This document shows positions 32,194 through 40,469 of a DNA stretch of 64,000 bases, in pieces. Position 1 is the stretch's first letter; each line of letters begins with the position of its first letter. The position numbers and the translations under genes were made by a program. Source of the stretch: Synergistaceae bacterium. GTDB taxonomy: Bacteria > Synergistota > Synergistia > Synergistales > Aminobacteriaceae. The notes under the pieces were generated by a model that was given only the letters and a program-made list of their open reading frames with translations, did no database searches and was not told the DNA's origin. The stretch lies in NCBI GenBank assembly GCA_018436725.1, contig JAHDKT010000078.1:1-64000 (forward strand). The letters run 5' to 3'.

Positions 32194-33855
32194 TTACTCC
32201 TGGACGGGATACCCCATCTCGTCGAGCGCCTTCCGCAGCGCGGCCACCGCTTCGGGAGGCAGGCGGTCCATGCCGCCCTTCTCCGTCTCTCGGGACGTGA
32301 CGAACGCAAGCCTGTCCCTCATCCGCGAGAAGAGCTCCCTTCGGTACTGCTCATCCGTGAAGTCGATCGGGAAGCGATCCAGCGCCATCGTCTCCATATC
32401 GCTGAAGGGGCCGAACGGCACGAACTCCGCCTTCCCCTCGACAAGCGCCTCGAGAATGCCGAGCGTGTCGGCGGGCTTGACTTTCTTCCCCATGAACTCG
32501 CCTGTATTCAGGATGTAGCACGCCACCCCGTCGTCGAAGAGCGTCTTGAAGCGCTCGTAGTCAGTGGCAAGCGGATACGTACGGAATGGATTTGCGTAGG
32601 ATTCGATGACGAGCGCATTCGGGTCCACTCCGGGGGCGAGTCGCTCGGCCGTCGTCCGTTTTGTTGCGAGGGTGGCGCCGAGCACCGCGGCCAGGTCGGA
32701 CCCCTTCAGGCGGAGCACCGGCGGCAGCGACGAGTCCTTCATCAGCCAGAAAACGGCGTCGATCGGCTCGTCGATCCGGTCCACCCGCTCGGGCGACCAG
32801 AGCTTTGACTTAATGGCGCGCCCGTTGCCGTTGCGCAGGTCCTCGGTCACCGCGTAGAGCAGGCCGTCCTCCCCGCGGGTAACGCCGCAGTTCTGGATTG
32901 TGATGATGAACTTGTTGTCCTCGCACCCCATCGGGTAGTCCTGCACCTTGTCGAAGTAGGAGGGCTCGAGCGCGATGGCGTACTTCTCCTTGACGTTGAT
33001 CACGAAGGCGTCGTCGTGAAGGACGGTGATATCGTACTTGTTTCCGTGCCGCGCGTGGGTAATCGTCGACTTCCCTGAACCGGAGAGGCCGAAGACCGCG
33101 GCGACGAACGAGCGTCCCCCCTTCAGGTTGTACCGTTTCAGGCCCCCGTGGCATGAGGCGAAGCCGTTCCGCACGGCTGTTCCCCACGCGAGCGTCAGCG
33201 TTCCCTTCTTGAGCTCGCCGAAGTAGCGCATACCCAGCACCGCCGCGCAGTTATGGAGCGGATCGAAGAATGCCAGCCCCAAGGGGTAGTCGGGAGAGGT
33301 CCAGTCGGGATCGGCGAACATGAAGATATCGCCGTCCGGCAGCGGCCTGGATGCCGCGTACATGTCGAGATAGGTCCTGTTGAGATACTGGAAGTTCAGC
33401 AGCCAGTTGTAGACGAGATTTTCATGATTCTTCGGCGCGAGAAGATGCGCCTTCACCATGAAATCACCTTCGAGACCGATATACGCCTCGGCGGAGTAAA
33501 AGGTACGGAAACGGGAGTTGTATACCGCTTCCCGGAGCACCGCTGCAAAATCTCCCATATTTACGCCGGGTTCGCCGACGATCCTCCGCGCGGCGGCGCA
33601 ACGGCCGACCACAGCGCCGTCGTTCATCAGGAGCACATTGCTGCGCGGGGGCAATCCCTGCCCTTCGGGACGGTAGACCGGCATCCCGGTAAGCTCGACC
33701 GTGCCGGGGGAGACTCTCGCCAGCTCGTAGGCCTCCTTGAGGTTCGAGACAGGAACCACGTTGTTGCCGAAAAAAGCGGATTCAATAGTCGTCCGCGCCT
33801 GTGACTTGATACGAGAGAAGCTCTCGGGTCCGGTAAAAAGTTCCAGAGTTGACAT
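32194..33855 (-). CDS. pckA: Phosphoenolpyruvate carboxykinase (ATP)
   Basis: The 553-residue enzyme interconverts oxaloacetate plus ATP with PEP, CO2 and ADP. The nucleotide loop GLSGSGKSTITHA near residue 257 and LHDDAFVINVKEKYAI near 279 replace the GTGKTTLS and DDEHGW forms of E. coli PckA, marking a divergent clade of the ATP-type family. RVDRIDEPIDAVFWLMKDSSLPPV follows. It serves gluconeogenesis from amino acids or anaplerotic CO2 fixation. ATG 33855 follows GAGG. The promoter region carries an inverted repeat (33930-33952). Confidence 0.9.
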   Translation of the reverse strand: MSTLELFTGPESFSRIKSQARTTIESAFFGNNVVPVSNLKEAYELARVSPGTVELTGMPVYRPEGQGLPPRSNVLLMNDGAVVGRCAAARRIVGEPGVNMGDFAAVLREAVYNSRFRTFYSAEAYIGLEGDFMVKAHLLAPKNHENLVYNWLLNFQYLNRTYLDMYAASRPLPDGDIFMFADPDWTSPDYPLGLAFFDPLHNCAAVLGMRYFGELKKGTLTLAWGTAVRNGFASCHGGLKRYNLKGGRSFVAAVFGLSGSGKSTITHARHGNKYDITVLHDDAFVINVKEKYAIALEPSYFDKVQDYPMGCEDNKFIITIQNCGVTRGEDGLLYAVTEDLRNGNGRAIKSKLWSPERVDRIDEPIDAVFWLMKDSSLPPVLRLKGSDLAAVLGATLATKRTTAERLAPGVDPNALVIESYANPFRTYPLATDYERFKTLFDDGVACYILNTGEFMGKKVKPADTLGILEALVEGKAEFVPFGPFSDMETMALDRFPIDFTDEQYRRELFSRMRDRLAFVTSRETEKGGMDRLPPEAVAALRKALDEMGYPVQE

Positions 33856-33923
33856 GGAGGTTCGCCTCTTTCTCCCGCATGCGGGAACGTTTTTCCCCTC
33901 GAAAGGGGAGCTCTGGCGGCGTC

Positions 33924-33953
33924 ATTGTATCACACTCCATACCGCAGTGTGAA
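33924..33953 (-). promoter_or_regulatory. Promoter and overlapping inverted repeat of pckA
   Basis: On the minus strand TTCACA (33948-33953) is followed after 18 bases by TACAAT (33924-33929). TCACACT (33930-33936) and AGTGTGA (33946-33952) form a 7-bp inverted repeat spaced by 9 bases that fills the promoter spacer and touches the -35. This is a good place for a repressor; the factor is unknown. Confidence 0.55.
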
Positions 33954-34049
33954 ACCGTCGCCACGCATGCCGCGCTCCGAAGAACCCGCCGCAGTCGCGC
34001 AAGAAAGATGCCGTCGGGTTCCGCGCTCCGAAGAAAAGAAAGATAAAAA

Positions 34050-34430
34050 CTATATCCCCCGTGCGGAGCGAATCCGGCCGTACGCCTCCTGAATCTCCTG
34101 AAACTTCCTTGAGGCGAGGGCAACAAAGTCCTCGTCGAGATTCTGCCCGATGAACTTGTCGGGGTGGTACTTCGCGAGCAGCTCCCGGTAGCGCTTCTTG
34201 ATCTCCTCGTTGGAGGAGGAAGGCGAACAGCCGAGCACGGTATAGGGGTCGCGCTTCCCGCCGGGAGGGGGCGTATACGCGGCGCCTCCTCCGGAGGAAG
34301 ACCTGCCCCTCGCGCCCCCGGACGGCCCCGGCGAGCCTTGCGCCCCGCGGAGCATATCCTTCAGTATTTTGGAAAAGAGAAAGAAGAGCAGCAACGGAGC
34401 CGCCTTCAGAAGCAGTCGAAACAGAAACAT
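34050..34430 (-). CDS. Membrane-anchored J-domain (DnaJ-like) protein
   Basis: The 126-residue protein has one N-terminal membrane segment (LFRLLLKAAPLLLFFLF, residues 4-20), a glycine/serine/proline linker (about 30-58) and a C-terminal J-domain with the essential HPD at 89-91 (KYHPDKF). J-domains stimulate Hsp70 ATPase, so this would recruit DnaK to the membrane. Zinc-finger and substrate domains of true DnaJ are absent. ATG 34430 has GGAGG 7 bases upstream; the frame to 34496 is an extension without support. Confidence 0.88.
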   Translation of the reverse strand: MFLFRLLLKAAPLLLFFLFSKILKDMLRGAQGSPGPSGGARGRSSSGGGAAYTPPPGGKRDPYTVLGCSPSSSNEEIKKRYRELLAKYHPDKFIGQNLDEDFVALASRKFQEIQEAYGRIRSARGI

Positions 34431-34594
34431 GAGCAACCTCCTGCGCAAATGCGCGTTACCGTATACACGGACATTCAGGGTTCCGATCAGGGACACACAT
34501 CACTGAACCTCAAGGAGTATTATAGAGGAGTTTTCTTCGAGGGACACGGCTATTTCACCGAGAAGACATTTTTTACCACGGAGGGACGCGCACG

Positions 34595-35302
34595 ATGCAA
34601 CTGCATATTGGCGGCTACATACCCACAAGCTTTCTGGACTACCCCGGTAATACGGCGGCCGTGGTCTTCTTCGCCGGCTGCCAGTTCCGGTGTCCTTTCT
34701 GCCACAACCCGGAGCTTGTCTTTCCGGGCGCGGAGATCGAACGAATCGGCACGGAGCACATCCTCGCGGACTTGAAGAAACGAGCCCCCTTCCTCGACGG
34801 CGTCTGCGTCACGGGCGGAGAGCCGACGCTTCAGCCCGGGCTTCTCCCCTTTCTGAGGGAGATACGATCGCTCGGGCTCAAGGTGAAGCTCGACACCAAC
34901 GGAGCGCGCCCGGACGTCCTCGAGCGGATCCTCGCGGAGAAGCTGGCCGACTACGCGGCGATGGACCTCAAGGCTCCGGAGGAAACGTATTCCCTGGCCT
35001 GCGGCCGGGACGGCGATGCGACGCTCCTTCCGCTCGTGCGGAAGAGCATCGCCCTTCTGCTGCGCGGGGCCGTCCCTTTCGAGTTCCGGACGACGCTCGT
35101 TCCGGGGCTCCACCGTATCGAGGATGCGCCCCTTCTCGGCCGCATGGCCCAAGGAGCGCCGCTCTTCGTCCTTCAGAATTTCCGTCCGGGGAACACGCTC
35201 GATCCCGGCTTCTCATCGCTCTCCCCCTTCTCCATGGAGTTTCTGGAGGAGTTCCGAACCGCGCTTCTCCCCTTCGTTGGAGAGGTCAAAATCCGGGCGT
35301 GA
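34595..35302 (+). CDS. Anaerobic ribonucleotide reductase activating protein-like radical SAM enzyme
   Basis: The 235-residue radical SAM protein has the cluster cysteines C29-x3-C33-x2-C36 (AGCQFRCPFCHN) and the glycine-rich VTGGEPTLQPGLLP near 81. The opening HIGGYIPTSFLDYPGNTAAVVFF matches the NrdG2/pyruvate-formate-lyase-activase-like group that installs glycyl radicals. No class III reductase or glycyl-radical enzyme is in the window, so the partner is unknown. Its last 17 bases overlap the convergent uracil-DNA glycosylase gene. Confidence 0.87.
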   Translation: MQLHIGGYIPTSFLDYPGNTAAVVFFAGCQFRCPFCHNPELVFPGAEIERIGTEHILADLKKRAPFLDGVCVTGGEPTLQPGLLPFLREIRSLGLKVKLDTNGARPDVLERILAEKLADYAAMDLKAPEETYSLACGRDGDATLLPLVRKSIALLLRGAVPFEFRTTLVPGLHRIEDAPLLGRMAQGAPLFVLQNFRPGNTLDPGFSSLSPFSMEFLEEFRTALLPFVGEVKIRA

Positions 35303-35882
35303 ACTCCCGCGCCAGGCGGAGCGCTTCACGGATGTCGGCCAGCGTGAGCATAATCGGGCTTCCTTCGGCGCGTCCCCGGTTCCGAAGGAGGTAGCTCGGG
35401 TGGAAGAGCGGCAGAACGGAGAGCTCCATACCCTCCCAGACGCAGGTGTGAAGACGTCCGCGCAGCGTCGTTATCCCCTCTTTCGTCCCCAGCAGCGCGC
35501 GGGTAGGCGCGTTGCCCGCGGTGATGACGAGGCGCGGCCTGATGTGCCGCAGCTGCGCAGCGAGAAACGGGCGGCAGGCGGCCGTCTCCGCTTTTGAAGG
35601 AAGGCGGTTTTCGGGAGGGCGGCACTTCACGGTGTTCGTGATGAACAGCTTCTCCCTGGGAAGCCCGGCCTCCTCCAGCAGTTCGCCCAGCAAACGTCCC
35701 GAGAGGCCGACGAACGGCCGTCCGGATTCGTCCTCCTTCGCTCCGGGGGCCTCCCCCACAAGGACGACCGGCGTTCTTTCCGGGCCTTCCCCAAAAACGG
35801 CGTGTGTCCGCGTCTCGGCGAGGGGACAGCGTTCGCAGGCTACGACCTCGTTTCTCAATGCGTTGAATGGCGCGTCGTTCAT
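35286..35882 (-). CDS. Uracil-DNA glycosylase, family 4
   Basis: The 198-residue base-excision repair enzyme removes uracil from DNA. Four cysteines at positions 16, 19, 87 and 103 (CERC, KCRPP, AACRP) are placed to bind the [4Fe-4S] cluster of family 4. GEAPG at 43-47 is the active-site loop, VITAGNAPTRALL follows, and LPLFHPSYLLRN is the late catalytic motif. Length is normal. It overlaps the radical SAM gene tail-to-tail by 17 bases. Confidence 0.93.
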   Translation of the reverse strand: MNDAPFNALRNEVVACERCPLAETRTHAVFGEGPERTPVVLVGEAPGAKEDESGRPFVGLSGRLLGELLEEAGLPREKLFITNTVKCRPPENRLPSKAETAACRPFLAAQLRHIRPRLVITAGNAPTRALLGTKEGITTLRGRLHTCVWEGMELSVLPLFHPSYLLRNRGRAEGSPIMLTLADIREALRLAREFTPGF

Positions 35883-36003
35883 TCTTTTCGTCCTTTCGTC
35901 GCTTTCCCTTACGGGAGCTGTTCTGTCATAATAGCAGCGTCTCCGGAGCGTTCAAAAGCGAGCGCCCCGGAGGGGTCCGAAACGTGTGCAGGGAGGGTAT
36001 TGC

Positions 36004-36780
36004 ATGGGAAACAACAGCGTCTTCGCCGTCTTCGACCTGGAGACGAACGGCTTCAAGGGAGCGTCGACCGTCTCCGCCTCGTCGATCGTCTTCACCGCGG
36101 AGGGGAGGATCGTGGACTTTTTCAACCGTTTCTATCACTCGGAAGAGCGCCCCGATCATCGGACCGAGCGAGTCCACGGACTCACATCGGAGCGGATCGC
36201 GCACTTTCGCGAGGAAGAACGCTATCCTTCCTATTTCCTGGAGGACTGGCCGAGCCTCGCCGCGTTCTGGGAGCGATGGAACCCGGAGGGAATCGTCGTC
36301 CACAACCTCTCTTTCGATCTCTCCTTCCTCCCCCGCGAAGCGGTGCGGGGAAGAAAGTGGTGGTGTTCGATGAGAGGACTCACCGACTTCTGCAAAATCC
36401 CCAAGAATACGGACCGGGAGGGCGAATGGAAGTGGCCCCGCCTCGGAGAGGCGGTCCGCATCGCCCGGGAGCGCCTGCTCGAACCGCTTCCGCTGGCGGA
36501 GGCGGAAGAATTCGTGGGACCGGCCCTCGGACACTACGGCCTCAGCGACTGCTTCGAGCTGTACGGGCTCTTCGTCAGAGTCCTGAACCAAGCGCCGGAA
36601 CGGGTGCGCTTTCGCGCTGCCTCCGCGTTGCAGCTCTCCCCCCGGCGTGAGCTCTACCCTCTGCCTTCGGCCGTTCGAGACCCGTTCGTCAGAGAGCGTC
36701 TCGACTATTCGGCGCGCATCGCCGAAGCGGCGGGAGATGCCGAACGGAGCCGAAAACTCCGCTCGCTTGCAGGCGACTGA
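36004..36780 (+). CDS. DEDDh-type 3'-5' exonuclease (DnaQ-like)
   Basis: The 258-residue nuclease of the DnaQ fold has FDLETNGFKG near residue 12 (first acidic pair), HNLSFDLSFLPRE near 102 (Exo II aspartate) and HYGLSDCFELYGLF near 179 (the HxxxxD Exo III motif). It could proofread or trim DNA or RNA 3' ends; it is not fused to a polymerase or helicase. ATG 36004 follows GGGAGGG by 7 bases; an in-frame start at 35986 has no site. Confidence 0.88.
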   Translation: MGNNSVFAVFDLETNGFKGASTVSASSIVFTAEGRIVDFFNRFYHSEERPDHRTERVHGLTSERIAHFREEERYPSYFLEDWPSLAAFWERWNPEGIVVHNLSFDLSFLPREAVRGRKWWCSMRGLTDFCKIPKNTDREGEWKWPRLGEAVRIARERLLEPLPLAEAEEFVGPALGHYGLSDCFELYGLFVRVLNQAPERVRFRAASALQLSPRRELYPLPSAVRDPFVRERLDYSARIAEAAGDAERSRKLRSLAGD

Positions 36781-36875
36781 GAGGCCGCTCCATAAGAGGA
36801 CAGGGCGTCGTATTCTCTACGGATGCAGGGAAGCTGGCGCCCCGTCCCCTCTGTCGTCCGGGAGCTGCTCGCCGC

Positions 36876-37745
36876 TTACGCGCCGACGATGAAGCGCTTC
36901 CCCACCGTGAGCGGAATAAAGCGTTTCCCGAACGCCTGGAAGAGCTTCGCCTGCATGGGAAAACCGGTGCAGTGCCCGCAGGCGATCCATGCCGGATCGA
37001 ACTCTTTCAACCCTGCGAGCGTCTTCTCCATCTTTTCTTCAGTGCCGTTCACGAGGTGCAGTCCGCCGACGACGCCTTCGATCGGCTCGCCGGGGTAGAG
37101 CGCGCGGACCCGCTTCAGGATGTTCACAATCCCGGAATGGCTGCACCCGGCGAGGACGACGAGCCCCTTCCCTTTGACGCGGGCGACAATCCCCATGTCG
37201 TCGGGGAGGGAGTCCTGGACCACCTCGCCGTCGCGTACCGTGAAGAAACGCTTCCCCGGCCCCTCGAAATCGGTCTCGCGCGGAATCTCTCCAGTGGTCG
37301 ACAGTCCGTCGGCAAGAGGAAACGGCGCGCCTGAGAGCAACAGTATTCCGCCGGCCCTCTCGATAGCTTCGCGCTCGTCGCCGGTACGGACGCCCTTCGC
37401 CGCCACAACCGGTTCCATTACAAAGTGCGGACGAAAGAGCGCAGGATTCGCGATCACCGGGAAGTCATGCTTCCCTGTGGACTCAACGAACTTCGCGATA
37501 CCTCCGGTGTGGTCGTAGTGACAGTGTGAGAGAACAACAAAGTCGACCGACTGCGGGCAAACCCCAAGCTCTTTCATGTTGTGCGCCAGGAACTCCGCAG
37601 TCTGCCCCACGTCGAGGAGACCTCGGACCTCCTTTCCGTCTTTCGTCCCCTTAATAAAGAACGAAAGGCCGTGCTCGGCGACAAGGTGACCGTTCATAGG
37701 CACTGAGTCTTCCATCAATGTGATAATCTCAAGTGAATCGAGCAT
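36876..37745 (-). CDS. MBL-fold metallo-hydrolase (dihydropterin ribofuranosylaminobenzene phosphate synthase-like)
   Basis: The 289-residue protein carries LSHCHYDHTGGIAKF near residue 73 (HxHxDH) and LAGCSHSGIVNIL near 200, and ends with ACGHCTGFPMQAKLFQAFG. The order and the C-terminal GHCTG block match COG1237 proteins annotated as relatives of the methanopterin enzyme; in bacteria the reaction is unproven. ATG 37745 follows GGAGGTGG. It is divergent from the lipoate ligase gene, 92 bases apart. Confidence 0.87.
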   Translation of the reverse strand: MLDSLEIITLMEDSVPMNGHLVAEHGLSFFIKGTKDGKEVRGLLDVGQTAEFLAHNMKELGVCPQSVDFVVLSHCHYDHTGGIAKFVESTGKHDFPVIANPALFRPHFVMEPVVAAKGVRTGDEREAIERAGGILLLSGAPFPLADGLSTTGEIPRETDFEGPGKRFFTVRDGEVVQDSLPDDMGIVARVKGKGLVVLAGCSHSGIVNILKRVRALYPGEPIEGVVGGLHLVNGTEEKMEKTLAGLKEFDPAWIACGHCTGFPMQAKLFQAFGKRFIPLTVGKRFIVGA

Positions 37746-37776
37746 ATCGCTCCACCTCCGGATACAGGATATTTTG

Positions 37777-37782
37777 TATAAT
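37777..37782 (+). promoter_or_regulatory. Consensus -10 box for the lipoate ligase gene
   Basis: TATAAT lies 55 bases before the lplA start. I find no convincing -35 at 16-18 bases, so an activator or an alternative spacing would be needed. Confidence 0.35.
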
Positions 37783-37837
37783 GAACTGAAACCGCCGACT
37801 TTGCAAGAGGCGCCGGAACGAGAGGAGAGAAATCGAA

Positions 37838-38818
37838 ATGTACTTTATCGAAGGACAATCGCACGACCCCGCGTACAACCTCGCGCTCGAGGAGCATCTC
37901 TACAGGAGCGTCAACGAAGGACACCCCGGCTACTTCCTGCTGTGGCAAAACGCTCCCTCGATCATCGTGGGGCGCTTCCAGAACACGGCTCAGGAGGTGA
38001 ACCGCCCCTTCGTCGAGGAGCGCGGCATTCACGTCGTCAGACGGATATCCGGAGGAGGCGCGGTCTATCACGACCTCGGGAACGTGAACTACTCGTTCAT
38101 CGTCCCCAACGACGAGGGAACCCCCTTCGACTTTGCGCGCCATGCCCGGCCAGTAATCGACGCGCTCGCAAAACTCGGCGTCGAAGCTGAGAGCGGCGGC
38201 AGGAATGATCTTTTAATCGACGGGCGAAAGTTCTCCGGAAGCGCCCAGCACATGGACCGGCGCAGACTGCTCCATCACGGGACGCTGCTCTTCGATTCGG
38301 ACCTCTCGATCCTTGAACAGGCCCTCAGCGTGGACGAGGAAAAGTTCACCTCCAAGGGGTTCAAGTCGGTCCGGAGCCGAGTGACCAACATCCTCCCCAT
38401 GCTGACGGAGCCCATCTCCGTGGAGGAGTTCATCGACGCGCTTCGGGGCGCTCTCTCCGGGACCGAAACATATTCGCTCGACGAGACACAGCTTTCGGAA
38501 ATCCGCCGTCTTCGGGACGAGAAGTACGCGACGTGGGAGTGGAACTGGGGGGCGTCCCCCGAGTTCACAGAGCGCAAGGTTCACCGCTTCCCCTGGGGGA
38601 AGGTGGAGGCGTTGCTGAACATAAAGGAGGGCGTCATCCGGCAAGCGCGATTCTACGGCGACTACTTCGGCGCGGAGAACCGGGAGGAGATCGAAAGGCT
38701 GCTCGAAGGGCGCTTCTACAGGGAAGATGCGCTCCGCGAGGCGCTGGAAGGGTTCCCGCTGGAGCGCTCTTTCAAGGGAGCGGGCACGGAAGAGTTCCTG
38801 ACTTTTTTGATGTCCTGA
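37838..38818 (+). CDS. lplA: Lipoate-protein ligase A
   Basis: The 326-residue enzyme attaches free lipoate to lipoyl domains with ATP. RRISGGGAVYHDLGNVNYSF at 68-87 is the lipoyl-AMP binding motif, and K131 in DGRKFSGSAQ is the catalytic lysine. The C-terminal accessory domain (from about 245, TYATWEWNWGASPEF) is present, so this is the full ligase. It stands 3 kb from the E2 gene at 41892-43181, whose lipoyl domain is its likely target. ATG 37838 follows GAGGAGAG. Confidence 0.93.
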   Translation: MYFIEGQSHDPAYNLALEEHLYRSVNEGHPGYFLLWQNAPSIIVGRFQNTAQEVNRPFVEERGIHVVRRISGGGAVYHDLGNVNYSFIVPNDEGTPFDFARHARPVIDALAKLGVEAESGGRNDLLIDGRKFSGSAQHMDRRRLLHHGTLLFDSDLSILEQALSVDEEKFTSKGFKSVRSRVTNILPMLTEPISVEEFIDALRGALSGTETYSLDETQLSEIRRLRDEKYATWEWNWGASPEFTERKVHRFPWGKVEALLNIKEGVIRQARFYGDYFGAENREEIERLLEGRFYREDALREALEGFPLERSFKGAGTEEFLTFLMS

Positions 38819-38829
38819 GCATCGTATCG

Positions 38830-40275
38830 TCAGAGGACCGCAGCCGAAACGTGGGAAGCGGTCCGGAACATGCGGACGCAGTCACCTCCGTCCCTCTTCG
38901 CCCAGTACATGGCCGTGTCGGCGTTCTTTGCGAGTTCGATCTCGTCGCGGCCGTCCTCCGGATGAATGGCAATGCCGATGCTGCACGAGACGTCGACGGA
39001 ACGCCCTTCGATGAAGAATGGTTTGCGAAGGGCTTCCAAGAGCTTCTCCGCCACGTGGAGCGCATCCTCCACCCGCTCCACCGCAGGGAGCAGCACGACG
39101 AACTCGTCGCCGCCGATCCGCCCCACCGTGTCGGATTCGCGCAACGCCGATTTCATGCGTTCGGCCGCCTGTTGAAGCAGCACATCGCCGATCGCGTGCC
39201 CGTACGTATCGTTCACCGGCTTGAACTTGTCAAGGTCGAGGAACATCAGCGCCGTCGGGATTCCGCTTCTTCTGGACGCGGCCAGCGCACGCTCCAGCCG
39301 GTCGGAAAAGAGCGCCCGGTTGGGGAGACCGGTGAGCGGGTCATGCTGCGCCATATGGGCCATCTTCGCCTCGACCTCCTTACGCTCGGAGATATCGCGG
39401 GTCACGCCGTGAATCTCGATTCGCCCGTTCTGCGGGTTGCGCCAGTAGACGGTCACGACCTCTGTCCACACAGTCGTTCCGTCCTTGCGGGGCTGTTCGA
39501 CCTCCTCGGTATGAAACACCGCGTCTCCGCGTTCTTCCCTCATTTTGAACTTCTCCGTTTCTTGATCGATGAGCCTGTGGACCAAGGCCGCCGACTCCGG
39601 CGTCAGAGCGGCGTCGAGAGGTTCGGCCATGATCTCCTCGGGCGTATATCCTCGAAGCCGCTCAACGGAGGGGCTGACATACACAAACATAAGCGTCTCC
39701 GCGTCGAGCGTCCAGATGACATCCTTCATGCTCTCCGTGAGAAATCTGTATTTCGCCTCGCTCTCCCTGAGCGCATCCTCCACCCTCTTGCGTCCCGTAA
39801 TGTCGAAGGCGCTTCCTACGGTGCAGAGAACACCGTCGAAGAGAACTGTTCTCGCGGTGAAATCGACCCACCGCACTTCACCTGTCTTCGTGAGCAGCTT
39901 CAGTTCGTAGCGTGTGGGAACAGCTTCCCCGCGCTCCCGGGCAGCGTCCCGCTCCAGCGCCGAAGGACGATGATCGGGGTGGATGTGTTCAAGAGAATTC
40001 ATCCTCAACAGCTCCTCGCGGGAGTAGCCGGTGATTGCCTCCATCGCGGCGTTCACCATGACAAAACGCCCTCCGCGAAAAACATACGTCGCGGCGGCGG
40101 AACTCTCGACGATCATGTGGAAACGGACGATACTCTCTCCGAGAGCGCTCTTCGCGAGTGCCTCTTCGTTGACGATCTTCCGCAGACGACGTCTTTCATA
40201 CAGCAAAAAGACACAGGTAAAAAGCAGCGCAGAAAAAACAAAAACTGAAAGAGGACCGGCGGCCATTGAGAACAT
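38830..40275 (-). CDS. PAS-PAS-GGDEF diguanylate cyclase, membrane-anchored
   Basis: The 481-residue protein starts with one membrane segment (LSVFVFSALLFTCVFLLY, about 8-25). Two PAS/PAC units follow (about 50-180 and 180-310), then a GGDEF domain. The catalytic GGDEF is intact at 388-392 (RIGGDEFVVLLP), and the RxxD inhibitory site (RESD) lies five residues before it. It should make cyclic di-GMP and be feedback-controlled. ATG 40275 follows GGGAGG; the longer frame to 40374 lacks a site. It is monocistronic, after the lpdA terminator. Confidence 0.92.
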   Translation of the reverse strand: MFSMAAGPLSVFVFSALLFTCVFLLYERRRLRKIVNEEALAKSALGESIVRFHMIVESSAAATYVFRGGRFVMVNAAMEAITGYSREELLRMNSLEHIHPDHRPSALERDAARERGEAVPTRYELKLLTKTGEVRWVDFTARTVLFDGVLCTVGSAFDITGRKRVEDALRESEAKYRFLTESMKDVIWTLDAETLMFVYVSPSVERLRGYTPEEIMAEPLDAALTPESAALVHRLIDQETEKFKMREERGDAVFHTEEVEQPRKDGTTVWTEVVTVYWRNPQNGRIEIHGVTRDISERKEVEAKMAHMAQHDPLTGLPNRALFSDRLERALAASRRSGIPTALMFLDLDKFKPVNDTYGHAIGDVLLQQAAERMKSALRESDTVGRIGGDEFVVLLPAVERVEDALHVAEKLLEALRKPFFIEGRSVDVSCSIGIAIHPEDGRDEIELAKNADTAMYWAKRDGGDCVRMFRTASHVSAAVL

Positions 40276-40410
40276 ATATTTTCCTCCCGCGAAACCAGGG
40301 AAAACGGCTTCATAATTTCCAAACACCACTAAGGATAGCATACCTCGCTTCCTCCGTCGCTCTTTTTTTCTCATGTTTTCTCATGAACGAACTTTTCCCA
40401 GGAAACGCAG

Positions 40411-40446
40411 AAAGCGGCGTTCCGGATCAACCGGTAACGCCGCTTT
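40411..40446 (-). terminator. Terminator of the 2-oxoacid dehydrogenase operon
   Basis: AAAGCGGCGTT (40411-40421) pairs with AACGCCGCTTT (40436-40446), with CCGG/CCGG pairing inside the loop. It lies 24 bases after the lpdA stop. The T-run is poor but the stem is 11 bp. Confidence 0.65.
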
Positions 40447-40469
40447 CATCAGCAGATTGTTCTGGGATA

